From positions 1 through 47,996 of the forward strand of contig DCIM01000023.1 in the NCBI GenBank assembly GCA_002316005.1: a DNA stretch of 47,996 nucleotides, read 5' to 3'. Below are positions 8,486 through 16,966 of this stretch, piece after piece. The position numbers were made by a program, and so were the translations under genes. This DNA is from Prevotellaceae bacterium UBA1726. Its GTDB lineage: Bacteria; Bacteroidota; Bacteroidia; Bacteroidales; Bacteroidaceae. The notes beneath the pieces were generated by a model that was not told where the DNA came from, made no database searches, and saw only the letters and a list, made by a program, of their open reading frames with translations. How positions within the stretch are numbered: position 1 is the stretch's first letter; every line of letters begins with the position of its first letter.

Positions 8486-9004
8486 ATGGAAAAACTCATC
8501 GCCTCATTTGCTGTTGACCACACAAATCTTCAGCCGGGCATTTATATCTCGCGCACTGACGATTGCAACGGTATGCAGATAACAACCTACGACATCCGTA
8601 TGACTCGCCCTAATCAGGAACCGGCAATGGCTCCTTCGGCTATTCATACCATTGAGCATATCATTGCTACTTACCTGCGCAACGACCCTGAGTGGCAGGA
8701 TAAAATCGTTTATTGGGGTCCTATGGGCTGCCTTACAGGAATGTATCTCATCATGAAGGGCTATCATTCGGAGGAGACAGTTCGCCAACTGATGATTCGC
8801 GCCTATCAGCACATGGCCGACTATGAGGGAGAAGTGCCGGGGGCAATGCCTGCCAACTGCGGCAACTACCTGCTTCACGATCTGCCAATGGCAAAATGGG
8901 AGGCAAAGCGATATGTTGAGCGACTCAAGAACGAGTTCCACTGCGAATACACTCCTCTCGAACGACTTGTTGACGAAGACGGCAGTGTAATCTTCGACGC
9001 ATAA
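8486..9004 (+). CDS. luxS: S-ribosylhomocysteine lyase LuxS
   Basis: Cleaves S-ribosylhomocysteine to homocysteine and the AI-2 precursor DPD, recycling the methyl cycle. The metal site is complete: His54 and His58 within HTIEH, and Cys125 in MPANCGNY. Catalytic Glu57 and Cys82 (GPMGCLTG) are present, matching B. subtilis His54, His58, Cys126, Glu57 and Cys84. Length 172 is slightly longer than typical (about 155-165). It is cytoplasmic. No pfs (MTA/SAH nucleosidase) gene is adjacent, so the preceding pathway step must be encoded elsewhere. Very secure call. Confidence 0.96.
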   Translation: MEKLIASFAVDHTNLQPGIYISRTDDCNGMQITTYDIRMTRPNQEPAMAPSAIHTIEHIIATYLRNDPEWQDKIVYWGPMGCLTGMYLIMKGYHSEETVRQLMIRAYQHMADYEGEVPGAMPANCGNYLLHDLPMAKWEAKRYVERLKNEFHCEYTPLERLVDEDGSVIFDA

Positions 9005-9021
9005 TCCAACTGTACTATTCA

Positions 9022-9462
9022 ATGAAAATGGCACTCCTTACTCTACATCGCAAACAGTTTTTCCGACTGGCAATTCCTTATTGGGTGTTTCTCAACGAGC
9101 AACCGATAGGAATCATGCAGAGTAAGGAAGTGAGCATACAGATGCCCGAAGGGGAATACGACTTAGGCATTCGCATATTGTTCCGGCTTTTCAAATGGCA
9201 GTTTCATATTGGCGGAAGTAGCAGGGTGAGAATCTCTGAGGGTGAGCATCTTCACCTGCAGATAAAGGACAAGGAGCGTTGGTGGAACATTCTCTTCGAC
9301 ATCGACCTTGTGTTCTGGTTGGCGAAGTTCTTCTTCACCCTGCCCCACCCTTGGAACATCGTCTACGAAGTTGTGTCAAACGGATTCTTCGCCATCTGGA
9401 TTCTGAGGATATGGCTTATCCGCAAGAGGTATTTTCAAATCGAACCAATAACCGACAAATAA
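9022..9462 (+). CDS. Unknown small membrane protein
   Basis: I do not recognise the family with certainty. The N-terminal half reads as short beta-strands, including VFLNEQPIGIM and EVSIQMPEGEYDLGI, resembling a PEGA-like or carrier-binding beta module. The C-terminal half has two likely membrane segments, about 96-108 and 112-132, with basic residues after the last (IRKRY). It lies between luxS (17 nt) and the CDF transporter (4 nt), so it is translated from the same message as the transporter and may assist it. That link rests only on spacing. Confidence 0.65.
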   Translation: MKMALLTLHRKQFFRLAIPYWVFLNEQPIGIMQSKEVSIQMPEGEYDLGIRILFRLFKWQFHIGGSSRVRISEGEHLHLQIKDKERWWNILFDIDLVFWLAKFFFTLPHPWNIVYEVVSNGFFAIWILRIWLIRKRYFQIEPITDK

Positions 9463-9466
9463 AGTA

Positions 9467-10354
9467 ATGCAGACTCGAGATCAGCGCATTTACAAAGTAA
9501 CCATCACTGGAAGCATCGTCAACATGATTCTTCTGCTGATGAAGTTCGTTGCAGGAATTCTTGGTCATTCTGCTGCGATGATTGCCGATGCAGTTCATTC
9601 GCTCAGCGACTTCCTTACGGATATCGTCGTCATCGCATTCGTAAGACTGAGTACAAAACCAGCCGACAATGACCACGACTACGGTCATGGCAAATACGAG
9701 ACAATCGCCACTTCGCTCATTGGAATGGCTCTTATCGTAGTTGCTATAATGCTTGGATGGAACGGCATTGACAAGATAATATATGTCATTCAGGGCAACA
9801 CTCTTGAGTCGCCTGGTGTCATTGCATTGGTAGCGGCTGTTGTCAGCATTATGCTCAAGGAATGGGTGTTCCGCGTAACTCGCAAAGTGGCAAGAGAGGT
9901 AAACTCGCAGGCTCTTGAGGCTAATGCATGGCACCACAGGAGTGACGCTCTCTCGTCAATAGGTACTGCAATAGGCATTGGCGGTGCAGTGCTGTTGGGC
10001 AACAACTGGGCTATCCTCGACCCTATAGCGGCGGTTGTGGTGAGCATACTGATTTTCGCCACTGCCTTCAAACTCTTGCGTCAGGCTTCTGGCGAATTGC
10101 TCGAGGAGAGTCTGCCGAAAGAGACAGAGGATAAGATTGAGGAAATTGTATATCGCGACAATGCTGTGACAGACATTCATCGTCTGCACACTCGCCGCAT
10201 TGGTAGTATCATAGCCATTGAGATGCATCTGCGTCTGCCTGCGGAAATGACTCTTGAAGAGGCTCATATCCACGCACACAAAATCGAAGATTCCCTACGC
10301 GAGGAGTTTGGCAATGGCACTCACATAATGCTTCATATTGAACCTGTAAAATAA
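9467..10354 (+). CDS. Cation diffusion facilitator (CDF) efflux transporter
   Basis: An inner-membrane proton-coupled exporter of divalent metals (zinc, iron, manganese or cobalt). Six transmembrane helices fit the hydrophobic pattern. Conserved motifs are ADAVHSLSDFLTD in helix II and HHRSDALSS in helix V, each carrying the Asp/His metal-site residues, and HDYGHGKYE in the loop. The C-terminal cytoplasmic domain (about 205-295) includes HRLHTRRIG and ends HIMLHIEPVK, as in FieF-type proteins. It begins 4 nt after the small membrane protein and sits in a run that also holds a ZIP importer, so opposing metal fluxes are encoded close together. Confidence 0.93.
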   Translation: MQTRDQRIYKVTITGSIVNMILLLMKFVAGILGHSAAMIADAVHSLSDFLTDIVVIAFVRLSTKPADNDHDYGHGKYETIATSLIGMALIVVAIMLGWNGIDKIIYVIQGNTLESPGVIALVAAVVSIMLKEWVFRVTRKVAREVNSQALEANAWHHRSDALSSIGTAIGIGGAVLLGNNWAILDPIAAVVVSILIFATAFKLLRQASGELLEESLPKETEDKIEEIVYRDNAVTDIHRLHTRRIGSIIAIEMHLRLPAEMTLEEAHIHAHKIEDSLREEFGNGTHIMLHIEPVK

Positions 10355-10364
10355 CACAAAGCTT

Positions 10365-12371
10365 ATGAGAAAATCTATTATCACCTTCCTACTGACAGTT
10401 CTGTGCCTTTCATCGGCATTTGCACAGAAGAGTATTAGCGATACATTCTGGCGTGATGTGAACACAGGCGACTGGATTCTTGGCATCACTCCTGATGCAA
10501 TTATCTATGACTGCAAGGTGTGGGATATCACTTCAAAAACAGAGAAGAAGGATGCTTATACCATCAATGCGCAAAATGAAGGCAACAGCATCTCTATTGG
10601 AATAGGCAAGGAGAAGAACTCGCAGCGTGTCATCACCATCGGCAAAAAGAAGATTGTCTGCGATGCTATCACTACTCCTATCATCATCGATTATCCTTCG
10701 AAGGACGACAACCATGTGATTGCCGACAACAACTATCAGGATGGCGACAGCGTGACAATAGTCGGTTGGCTTCGCAACATGACTCCTCAGGCAAAGGAAT
10801 TGGGCGAGGAATTCACTGTGGCTTATGCAAATCTCTTGACCGATGGGGATATGCAGTTTTCTGCAAAACTTGATGCCGAAGGACGATTCAGTCTCCGTTT
10901 TCCAATCCACAACACTCTGACAATCTTCGCTGAGCGCGGAAGGGCTCCTGTGATTATTCCTGTTGAACCAAACCAGACTTATTTCATATATAAGGATTTC
11001 ACTGATAACAGATGTTATATCATGGGCGAGAACTCGCGTCTGCAGAACGAAAGTCTCATGGCAATAATCACTCAGGCATTCAATTTCGAACATGGCAACT
11101 ATCAGAAAGCAAAGGAATATGGCGGTTTTGAAGAGAATCGTGTTCATCTCGATGGTCTGAAGGATGCGGCAATGGCACAGATGGAACAGTATTGCAATGA
11201 GCACCCTACCCTCTCTGAGCGTTTCAAGACTTATTTTCGCAACGAGATATACACCGAGATTGGTTCCTCAATGCTTCAGGTGCGATTCGGTATACCGTGT
11301 AACTTCACTATTCCTGATGACTATCTTGACTACGTGACACAGAACTACTGGAACAAAATCGAGGAGCCAAGGACTATGAACAGTAATTTCGAGACTTTCT
11401 TCCACGATTACTTCGACTGTATTCAGAGGAATGTACTGTCGAAGGTTGACAATCACCTGCGCTGGGGATTCTATGAGGGCGAGAAGGACGGCATTGTGAA
11501 CTTTACTGCCGAGGACAAGAAACTCATGAACGACTATGTAGCGGGGTTGAAGGATTTTGAGACTCGTCTGCATGCTGCACCAGAGGCCGACCGTCAGGCA
11601 ATGATTGATGCCTACAACGCAAGCGACATCATCAAGCAGGTTAATGCATTGGTTGGACGCAAGGATGTGAACGAGGGCTTAAATCAGGAATTGAACCTGA
11701 TGTCATACAAACTGATGCGTCATGCTACGGATTCTCTCGGTTGGAATCCTGCTCTCTACGACTTCTACGCTACTCAGGAACTCTATTCGCTCATCAACGG
11801 CAGTCGTCAACCATTGCGTCAGTACTTTCTCGACTTTGCCGACGCTAACATAAAGAACAATTCTGCAAAGAAGATGTTGCACGATTTGCAGGACCAGTAT
11901 GTGGCAATAACAAACAAGACATTATCAAAGGATAATCTCAAGTCTTCTGACGATGTGGAGGGACTGACCGAGGGCGAGCAGATTCTGCGTAAACTGCTTG
12001 AACCTTATCGCGGACACTATGTGCTGGTTGATTTCTGGGGTGTATGGTGCAGTCCTTGCAAGGAAGCACTAACCCACTCGCAGGAGGAATATGAGCGTCT
12101 GAAACCATATGATATGGTGTTCATGTACTTGGCAAACAGGTCCGACGACGCTGGTTGGCGAAATGTCATCAAACAGTATGATGTGACTGGCGAGAATGTT
12201 GTTCACTACAACCTCCCTGTTCCTCAGCAGACGGCAGTAGAGAAATATCTCAAGGTGAACAAATTCCCTTCTTACTTCCTCTTCGACATGGAGGGCAATC
12301 TCGTGCCTGTGAATGCCGACCCTCGCGACCTTGATGCTTTCGCGCAGATGATGAAGCGCCTGAAAGAGTAA
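10365..12371 (+). CDS. Exported TlpA-like thioredoxin-domain protein
   Basis: A 668-residue exported protein with signal peptide 1-20 (ending AFA-Q). A long N-terminal region, probably beta-rich around 130-220 and helical thereafter, precedes a C-terminal thioredoxin fold. The redox motif is WCSPC, with Cys562 and Cys565 following VDFWGV, and the cis-proline loop is FPSYFLF near 637. This is the usual Bacteroidota TlpA/ResA-like arrangement, suggesting a periplasmic thiol-disulphide reductase. The partner protein is unknown. It starts 10 nt after the CDF gene and is followed after 75 nt by the CAT-like gene. Confidence 0.85.
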   Translation: MRKSIITFLLTVLCLSSAFAQKSISDTFWRDVNTGDWILGITPDAIIYDCKVWDITSKTEKKDAYTINAQNEGNSISIGIGKEKNSQRVITIGKKKIVCDAITTPIIIDYPSKDDNHVIADNNYQDGDSVTIVGWLRNMTPQAKELGEEFTVAYANLLTDGDMQFSAKLDAEGRFSLRFPIHNTLTIFAERGRAPVIIPVEPNQTYFIYKDFTDNRCYIMGENSRLQNESLMAIITQAFNFEHGNYQKAKEYGGFEENRVHLDGLKDAAMAQMEQYCNEHPTLSERFKTYFRNEIYTEIGSSMLQVRFGIPCNFTIPDDYLDYVTQNYWNKIEEPRTMNSNFETFFHDYFDCIQRNVLSKVDNHLRWGFYEGEKDGIVNFTAEDKKLMNDYVAGLKDFETRLHAAPEADRQAMIDAYNASDIIKQVNALVGRKDVNEGLNQELNLMSYKLMRHATDSLGWNPALYDFYATQELYSLINGSRQPLRQYFLDFADANIKNNSAKKMLHDLQDQYVAITNKTLSKDNLKSSDDVEGLTEGEQILRKLLEPYRGHYVLVDFWGVWCSPCKEALTHSQEEYERLKPYDMVFMYLANRSDDAGWRNVIKQYDVTGENVVHYNLPVPQQTAVEKYLKVNKFPSYFLFDMEGNLVPVNADPRDLDAFAQMMKRLKE

Positions 12372-12446
12372 AAAAGTATAAAGTAAAGGGTAAAGAATTA
12401 ATTTTGTTCATTTTGTCATTCTGTCTATAAGAAAACAACAAACAAC

Positions 12447-13079
12447 ATGAAGAAAATCGTTACTCCTGCTGAGGCGGGCAGGGAATTGGAATACAACTGC
12501 TGGATGAAAAGCAAGATGCCAATGGTTCATATCACTGTGACTCTTGACATCACTCGCCTGCTGCGCTTCTGCAAGAAGCATAAGGGCATTCCTGTCAATG
12601 CTGCAATGTGCTACTGCATTGGCCGGGCGGCTAATCAGGTGAAGGAGTGCCATCTGCTTATCAAAGACGAGCAGATAATATGGTCGGACATTGTCAATGT
12701 GCAGACTATTGTGAAGGACAAGGAGGGCAACCTGCGCTTCTGCGACCTTCCTACACTCGACAACCTGGAGGACTATGCCGAGCAGTACTATCGTCTGGTG
12801 AGGGAGGTTTACGAGAACTGCGACAACCATTTCGAGGACGACCGCATCTTTGTAGGCACCAGTTGTGTATCAACGCGCGTGCCTGTGGACTGTTGCGTAA
12901 ACCAATGGAACGACAGTTTCCAGAACCTATTCCTGATGTGGGGTGCCTTCAAGCGTACTTTCTTCGGCCGTCGCAAACTGACCATGACAATGCAGTTCCA
13001 TCATGTGCAGATTAATGGTGGTGAGGTGTGTCAGTATTTTGAGATTCTGCAAAAAGAAATAAACAATTTGTCATTATGA
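12447..13079 (+). CDS. CatA-like acyltransferase with altered active-site Asp
   Basis: A chloramphenicol acetyltransferase-fold protein of normal length (210). The catalytic segment is HHVQINGGE at 185-193: the second His (186) aligns with catalytic His195 of CAT, but the following HHxxxDG aspartate is Asn190, and the usual His after DG is absent. Early segments (GIPVNAAMCYCIGRA) and the RVPVDCCVNQW strand support the fold. CAT-like proteins of this kind are common chromosomally in Bacteroidota and are not established resistance determinants. The stop overlaps the start of the next lipoprotein gene by 4 nt (ATGA), so the two are translationally coupled. Confidence 0.82.
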   Translation: MKKIVTPAEAGRELEYNCWMKSKMPMVHITVTLDITRLLRFCKKHKGIPVNAAMCYCIGRAANQVKECHLLIKDEQIIWSDIVNVQTIVKDKEGNLRFCDLPTLDNLEDYAEQYYRLVREVYENCDNHFEDDRIFVGTSCVSTRVPVDCCVNQWNDSFQNLFLMWGAFKRTFFGRRKLTMTMQFHHVQINGGEVCQYFEILQKEINNLSL

Positions 13080-13741
13080 AAAAAACAATAACAACAATTC
13101 TTGCTGCTCTTGCTTTGGCAGGATGCACAAGCCAGAAATCAATGGAAACAATCGACATCACAGGAAAATGGAATATTGAGGAGGCTATGGGACAAAGCAC
13201 CGAGAATGGCGAGAACCAGGCTTTCATCAACTTCGGTTCAAACGGTCAGATGAACGGCAATGCCAGCGTGAACCTCTTCAACGGCAGTTACAAACTCGAT
13301 GGCGAGCACCTCACCTTATATAATATAGGTATGACACGGATGATGGGTGCAAGCATGGAGGTTGAGGATGCTGTGACAAATGCTCTTAATGCCACTAAGA
13401 GCATAAAGACTGAGGATGAGCGCGTCATTGTGCTTGACTCAAAAAACAACACTGTCATGGTGCTTGCTAAAGAGGGTGCAACTCCTGCAAAGCCTCGCGA
13501 GCAACTTGTTGGTGCTTATGGCGAATACCACAAGGTGAGCAAGGAGGAGACAGATTTGTTCCTTTCTACCTACAAGGGCGACATTGAACTCACTCCAAAG
13601 AAAGTCTCTACACAGGTTGTTGCTGGCATGAACTATTCGTTCTGGTGTCAGGACAAGGCGGGCAAGAACTACGAGGTTATCATCTTCCAGCCTCTGCCTG
13701 GTCAGGGCAATCCAGAGGTGACAAGCGTAGAAAAGAAATAA
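13076..13741 (+). CDS. META-domain plus cystatin-like lipoprotein
   Basis: Residues 1-17 form a lipoprotein signal (LALAGC, Cys17). Residues about 25-130 look like a META/DUF306 domain, with the ITGKWNIEEA opening and the FGSNGQMNGNASVNLFNGSY core. Residues about 140-215 resemble a cystatin: LVGAYGEY as the N-terminal glycine segment, TQVVAGMNY containing the canonical QxVxG loop (180-184), and a late QPLPGQ turn where cystatins have Pro-Trp. A surface or periplasmic inhibitor of papain-like or C10 proteases is a reasonable inference, untested. It overlaps the CAT-like gene by 4 nt and precedes the ZIP gene by 10 nt. Confidence 0.75.
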   Translation: MKKTITTILAALALAGCTSQKSMETIDITGKWNIEEAMGQSTENGENQAFINFGSNGQMNGNASVNLFNGSYKLDGEHLTLYNIGMTRMMGASMEVEDAVTNALNATKSIKTEDERVIVLDSKNNTVMVLAKEGATPAKPREQLVGAYGEYHKVSKEETDLFLSTYKGDIELTPKKVSTQVVAGMNYSFWCQDKAGKNYEVIIFQPLPGQGNPEVTSVEKK

Positions 13742-13751
13742 AAAGAAGTAT

Positions 13752-14534
13752 ATGACAGTGGTTTGGATTAGTGCTGCTGGACTTTGCGGTGCTACGATAA
13801 TCGGTGCAATCCTTGGCTATTTCATCAAGGAACTGCCTCACAAATGGAACGACACAGTACTGGGCTATTGTGCCGGCATAATGCTTGCTGCGTCAACCAT
13901 AGGACTGATTGTACCGGCATTTGAAACCATTGGAACATCAGAGACTATTGCAACCCCATGGAACTACCTGCTGGTTACAATAGGCGTAATGGCGGGTGCT
14001 TTGTTCCTCAATGTGCTCGACCTTGTCACTCCTCACCTTCATCATATCACTGGTCTTGACGAGGAGGAGCATCGCAACAACAAAACGCTCAACCACATTC
14101 TTCTGTTCGTGATGGCTATTGCCTTGCACAAGTTGCCTGAGGGAATGGCGGCTGGTATCAGCATGTGCTCTGGGGCTTCTGAGGAGGTGGCAAATGGTGG
14201 ATTGGTGAGTTTCGGTATTGCTCTGCAGAACATTCCTGAAGGAATGGTCATCATTGCTCCGTTGCTTCTTGCAGGTGTCACAAAGATGCGTACTTTCATC
14301 ATCTCTATAGCCATTGGCCTTCTCGAGGTTATTGGCGTGTGGTTGGGCTTTGGCTTAGGTTCTACCTCTGCAATGTTCCTTCCTGTTATGCTTGGCTTTG
14401 CGGGTGGTGCTATGCTTTATGTGACAAGCGACGAGATGATTCCCGAAACTCATGCTCACGGCTATGAGAAACAGGCCACCTACGCCTTGCTGCTTGGTTT
14501 CATGACCTTGCTACTCATGGAACAAGTACTGTAA
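13752..14534 (+). CDS. ZIP family metal transporter
   Basis: An inner-membrane importer of Zn2+ or other divalent metals, about eight transmembrane helices. The signature metal-site helices are present: ALHKLPEGMAAG (helix IV) and ALQNIPEGM (helix V), plus a His-rich segment before helix IV (PHLHHITGLDEEEHR). The late segment ending SDEMIPETHAHG is also typical of the GufA/ZupT branch. Length 260 is normal. It is 10 nt downstream of the META-cystatin lipoprotein gene and 30 nt before the GH43 gene. Metal specificity cannot be assigned. Confidence 0.93.
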   Translation: MTVVWISAAGLCGATIIGAILGYFIKELPHKWNDTVLGYCAGIMLAASTIGLIVPAFETIGTSETIATPWNYLLVTIGVMAGALFLNVLDLVTPHLHHITGLDEEEHRNNKTLNHILLFVMAIALHKLPEGMAAGISMCSGASEEVANGGLVSFGIALQNIPEGMVIIAPLLLAGVTKMRTFIISIAIGLLEVIGVWLGFGLGSTSAMFLPVMLGFAGGAMLYVTSDEMIPETHAHGYEKQATYALLLGFMTLLLMEQVL

Positions 14535-14564
14535 TAAACGAAAATACTAAACAACAAGATAAAT

Positions 14565-16220
14565 ATGAAAACCATTAACTCTATCAAACTCGCGGCATTG
14601 GCATTGCTGGCTGTAGTGACGACTGGTTGCAAGAGCGACCAGATGGCACAAAATCAAGATGTGCCGACAACAGTAGGAAACCCTTACCTTCCTCTCTGGG
14701 AGCATATTCCTGACGGTGAACCTTACATCTTCGAGGATCCTGATAATCCGGGCAAGATGCGCGTGTATATCTATGGTTCGCACGACTCTGCCCTCACAAT
14801 GTACTGCGGTCGTGAGCAGGTGGTGTGGTCGGCTTCTGTTGACGACCTTATCCATTGGCGCTACGATGGCGAGATTCTCGTTGTCGACAAGAATGCCAAG
14901 GGCGAGCGTCTCTATCCTGACAGCATCAAGGGCGACATTCTCTATGCTCCAGATATTACAATGAAGGTGGAGGCTGATGGTACAAAGACTTACTACCTCT
15001 ACCCTAACGACATGGGTAGCGGTCGCAACAACCTCGTGGCAAAGAGCAAGAGTCCTAAGGGACCGTTCGAGGTGTGCAACTGGAGTGAAGAAGACCCTAA
15101 CTCAACTGTTGGTCCTTTGGGCTTCGACCCTGCCGTATTTGTTGACGATGATGGTCGTGTGTATGGCTACTGGGGCTTTGGACAGTCGTATATGGCAGAA
15201 CTCGACCCTGAGACAATGGCAACACTCAAACCGGGGGCTGAGGTGCTGGCTGATATGGTTACAGGCGTAGATGATGAGGGAATATTCCATTTCTACGAGG
15301 CTTCGTCAATGCGCAAGATAAAGGATAAGTATGTGTTCATCTATAGTCGTTTCAAACCTGAGGGTGAGGACGGCATGGCTCGCACAAACTATACTCTTGC
15401 CTATGCCTACAGCGACAAACCGCTTGGTCCTTGGACTTACGGCGGAACGATTATCGACGGTCGTGCTCGCGAGAAGGACGAGCAGGGCAAACCATTTGCT
15501 TCTGGTACAATAACCGGCAACACTCACGGTTCAATCTGCGAGATTAACGGACAGTGGTATGTGTTCTATCATCGTCAGACTGGCTATGATGAGTTTGCTC
15601 GTCAGGCAATGGTTGCTCCTATCACTGTTGAGGTGGAAGAAGGCGAAGGTGGAAAGGTAAGCATCAGCGAGGGAGAGGTTACTTCCGAGGGTTTCTCGCT
15701 CAATGGACTGAATCCTCTTGAACGTCATCCTGCTGCCATCTGCTGCTGGCATACTGGTCCAAAACCAACCATCCACGCTGACAAGAAAATCTATTTCGGT
15801 TCGTTTGTTGATCGTGGCTATGGCACTGACGACAACTTCAATCATCCTTATGCTCTGCAGAACAATATCAATCCTGTAGTGAACAACACCGATGGTTCGA
15901 TTGTTGGTTATAAGTATTTCAATCTCAGCGAGTTGAAGGAAAAGAACGATGTAGAACTTTCGCTCAATCTCATCCCTGAGGGTGTTGACGGAACAATCCA
16001 TATCATGGTCGATCGTCCATGGGTTTCGCAGAATGGCAAGGAGGTTGGCAGCATTGCCCTGAAGGCTGACATGCCTAAGGAGGCAACTGTCATGACTGCC
16101 CCTGTCAGTGCCTTGTCGGAGTTGGATGGCAAGCACGCCATTTTCTTTGTCTTTGAGTCGGCAACTAAGGAGAAGTCACTCTGCACCCTCCTTGACTTCG
16201 GCTTCACTGCTAAAAAGTAA
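14565..16220 (+). CDS. GH43-like five-bladed propeller lipoprotein
   Basis: A lipoprotein signal (VVTTGC, Cys22) is followed by a beta-propeller similar to glycoside hydrolase family 43, whose members are alpha-L-arabinofuranosidases, beta-xylosidases or arabinanases. The blades show the family phrases: EPYIFEDPDNPGKMRVYIYG at the first blade, GFDPAVFVDDDGRVYGYWG with the central Asp, and FYEASSMRKI with probable general acid Glu245. A C-terminal region from about 385 looks like an accessory beta-sandwich. No SusC/SusD pair is nearby, so this is not an obvious utilisation locus. Substrate uncertain. Confidence 0.85.
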   Translation: MKTINSIKLAALALLAVVTTGCKSDQMAQNQDVPTTVGNPYLPLWEHIPDGEPYIFEDPDNPGKMRVYIYGSHDSALTMYCGREQVVWSASVDDLIHWRYDGEILVVDKNAKGERLYPDSIKGDILYAPDITMKVEADGTKTYYLYPNDMGSGRNNLVAKSKSPKGPFEVCNWSEEDPNSTVGPLGFDPAVFVDDDGRVYGYWGFGQSYMAELDPETMATLKPGAEVLADMVTGVDDEGIFHFYEASSMRKIKDKYVFIYSRFKPEGEDGMARTNYTLAYAYSDKPLGPWTYGGTIIDGRAREKDEQGKPFASGTITGNTHGSICEINGQWYVFYHRQTGYDEFARQAMVAPITVEVEEGEGGKVSISEGEVTSEGFSLNGLNPLERHPAAICCWHTGPKPTIHADKKIYFGSFVDRGYGTDDNFNHPYALQNNINPVVNNTDGSIVGYKYFNLSELKEKNDVELSLNLIPEGVDGTIHIMVDRPWVSQNGKEVGSIALKADMPKEATVMTAPVSALSELDGKHAIFFVFESATKEKSLCTLLDFGFTAKK

Positions 16221-16234
16221 AGAGTAAAGAATCT

Positions 16235-16435
16235 ATGGTAGCACCTGCCGCATCATCTTCCACACGCGATGAGCGCATTGCCTTTGTTCGCAAGCAATGG
16301 CAGTGCCTCAATCACTGTCCGTCGTGTGGCAAGTGCTACATTCTCAAAGGTCGTGATGCTGAGGAACTCTTTGCCGACTACATCAACGGCACACGCGAAT
16401 ACATTGACATATCAAAGGAAGTACGCAACAGGTGA
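16235..16435 (+). CDS. 66-aa Cys-rich protein with CX3CX2CX2C
   Basis: A small soluble protein with Cys24, Cys28, Cys31 and Cys34 (CLNHCPSCGKC), able in principle to hold zinc or an iron-sulphur cluster. The remainder is charged and helical (RDAEELFADYINGTREY). It starts 14 nt after the GH43 stop, so it can be read from that message. The last codons, giving VRNR, and the stop lie inside a terminator hairpin nearly identical to the one that ends the radical SAM gene at 18203. No established family comes to mind. Coding status is supported by composition, the compact Cys motif and placement. Confidence 0.65.
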   Translation: MVAPAASSSTRDERIAFVRKQWQCLNHCPSCGKCYILKGRDAEELFADYINGTREYIDISKEVRNR

Positions 16436-16452
16436 TTGCGTACTTTTTTTAT
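16419..16452 (+). terminator. Intrinsic terminator overlapping a stop codon (copy 1)
   Basis: Perfect 10-bp arms AAGTACGCAA and TTGCGTACTT surround a 7-nt loop containing the TGA stop, followed by seven T residues. The same hairpin recurs at 18187-18219 with one base different up to the end of the stem. Confidence 0.88.
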
Positions 16453-16924
16453 GCCGTACAATAGAAACCCATCACATAAGTTTAAGACAAAAACCATAAA
16501 AACCATCAAAAACCGATTTCTGTCGTCTTGAAGTCTTACGCCTTCTTGCTGTCTGTCGAAGTGTTCAAGAATTAATGCAAGCATTATTCGTTGTCCACTG
16601 CTCCATCCAAGATGCAAGCATCTCAAACGACAGTAATCCAAAACTTGCACGCACGATTTGTGGTTTTCTCAATGAAGTTTCTTATGACAAAGTCATTAGA
16701 TATGAGAATTGAAAACTCGGTGAGAGTTTACTTTCAAACGAGGATTCAAGAATCATATCTACAAGGAGCGATGCTCCGAAGAAACTTCGTTGAGGGTTTT
16801 TGATTGTTTTCTTGGTTTTTGTTAAATTCTCTCGTATAGGTTCAGGCATTCGCTCTTTTCTGCGGGGCAAGGGCGGATTATTACTTTTTCCTTCCATTTT
16901 CTTGGTGAAAACTAATAATTTGTT
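16453..16924. other. Gap with no convincing gene
   Basis: No gene I can defend. A 90-codon minus-strand frame (16378-16650) runs through the terminator and a coding end, and I do not recognise it. The phrase CTGCGGGGCAAGGG at about 16860 matches part of the C-rich composite repeat found at 23-28 kb, so this gap may hold a decayed copy. The right end holds the promoter of the TonB-like gene. Confidence 0.5.
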
Positions 16925-16932
16925 TATATTTG
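16901..16932 (+). promoter_or_regulatory. Promoter for TonB-like/radical SAM pair
   Basis: TATATTTG (16925-16932) is a full -7 match. At the expected 20-nt distance is CTTG (16901-16904), one mismatch from TTTG. Transcription would start near 16939, about 28 nt before the start codon. Confidence 0.7.
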
Positions 16933-16966
16933 CATTCAGATATCAATTAGTCACAAAACATATCTT

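Noticed and set aside
12447..13079. Chloramphenicol resistance gene
   Set aside because: The fold fits, but HHxxxDG is altered and the context is a chromosomal run without mobile elements.
16378..16650. Minus-strand 90-codon frame as a transposase remnant
   Set aside because: No recognisable transposase motif or terminal inverted repeats; it crosses a terminator and a coding end.
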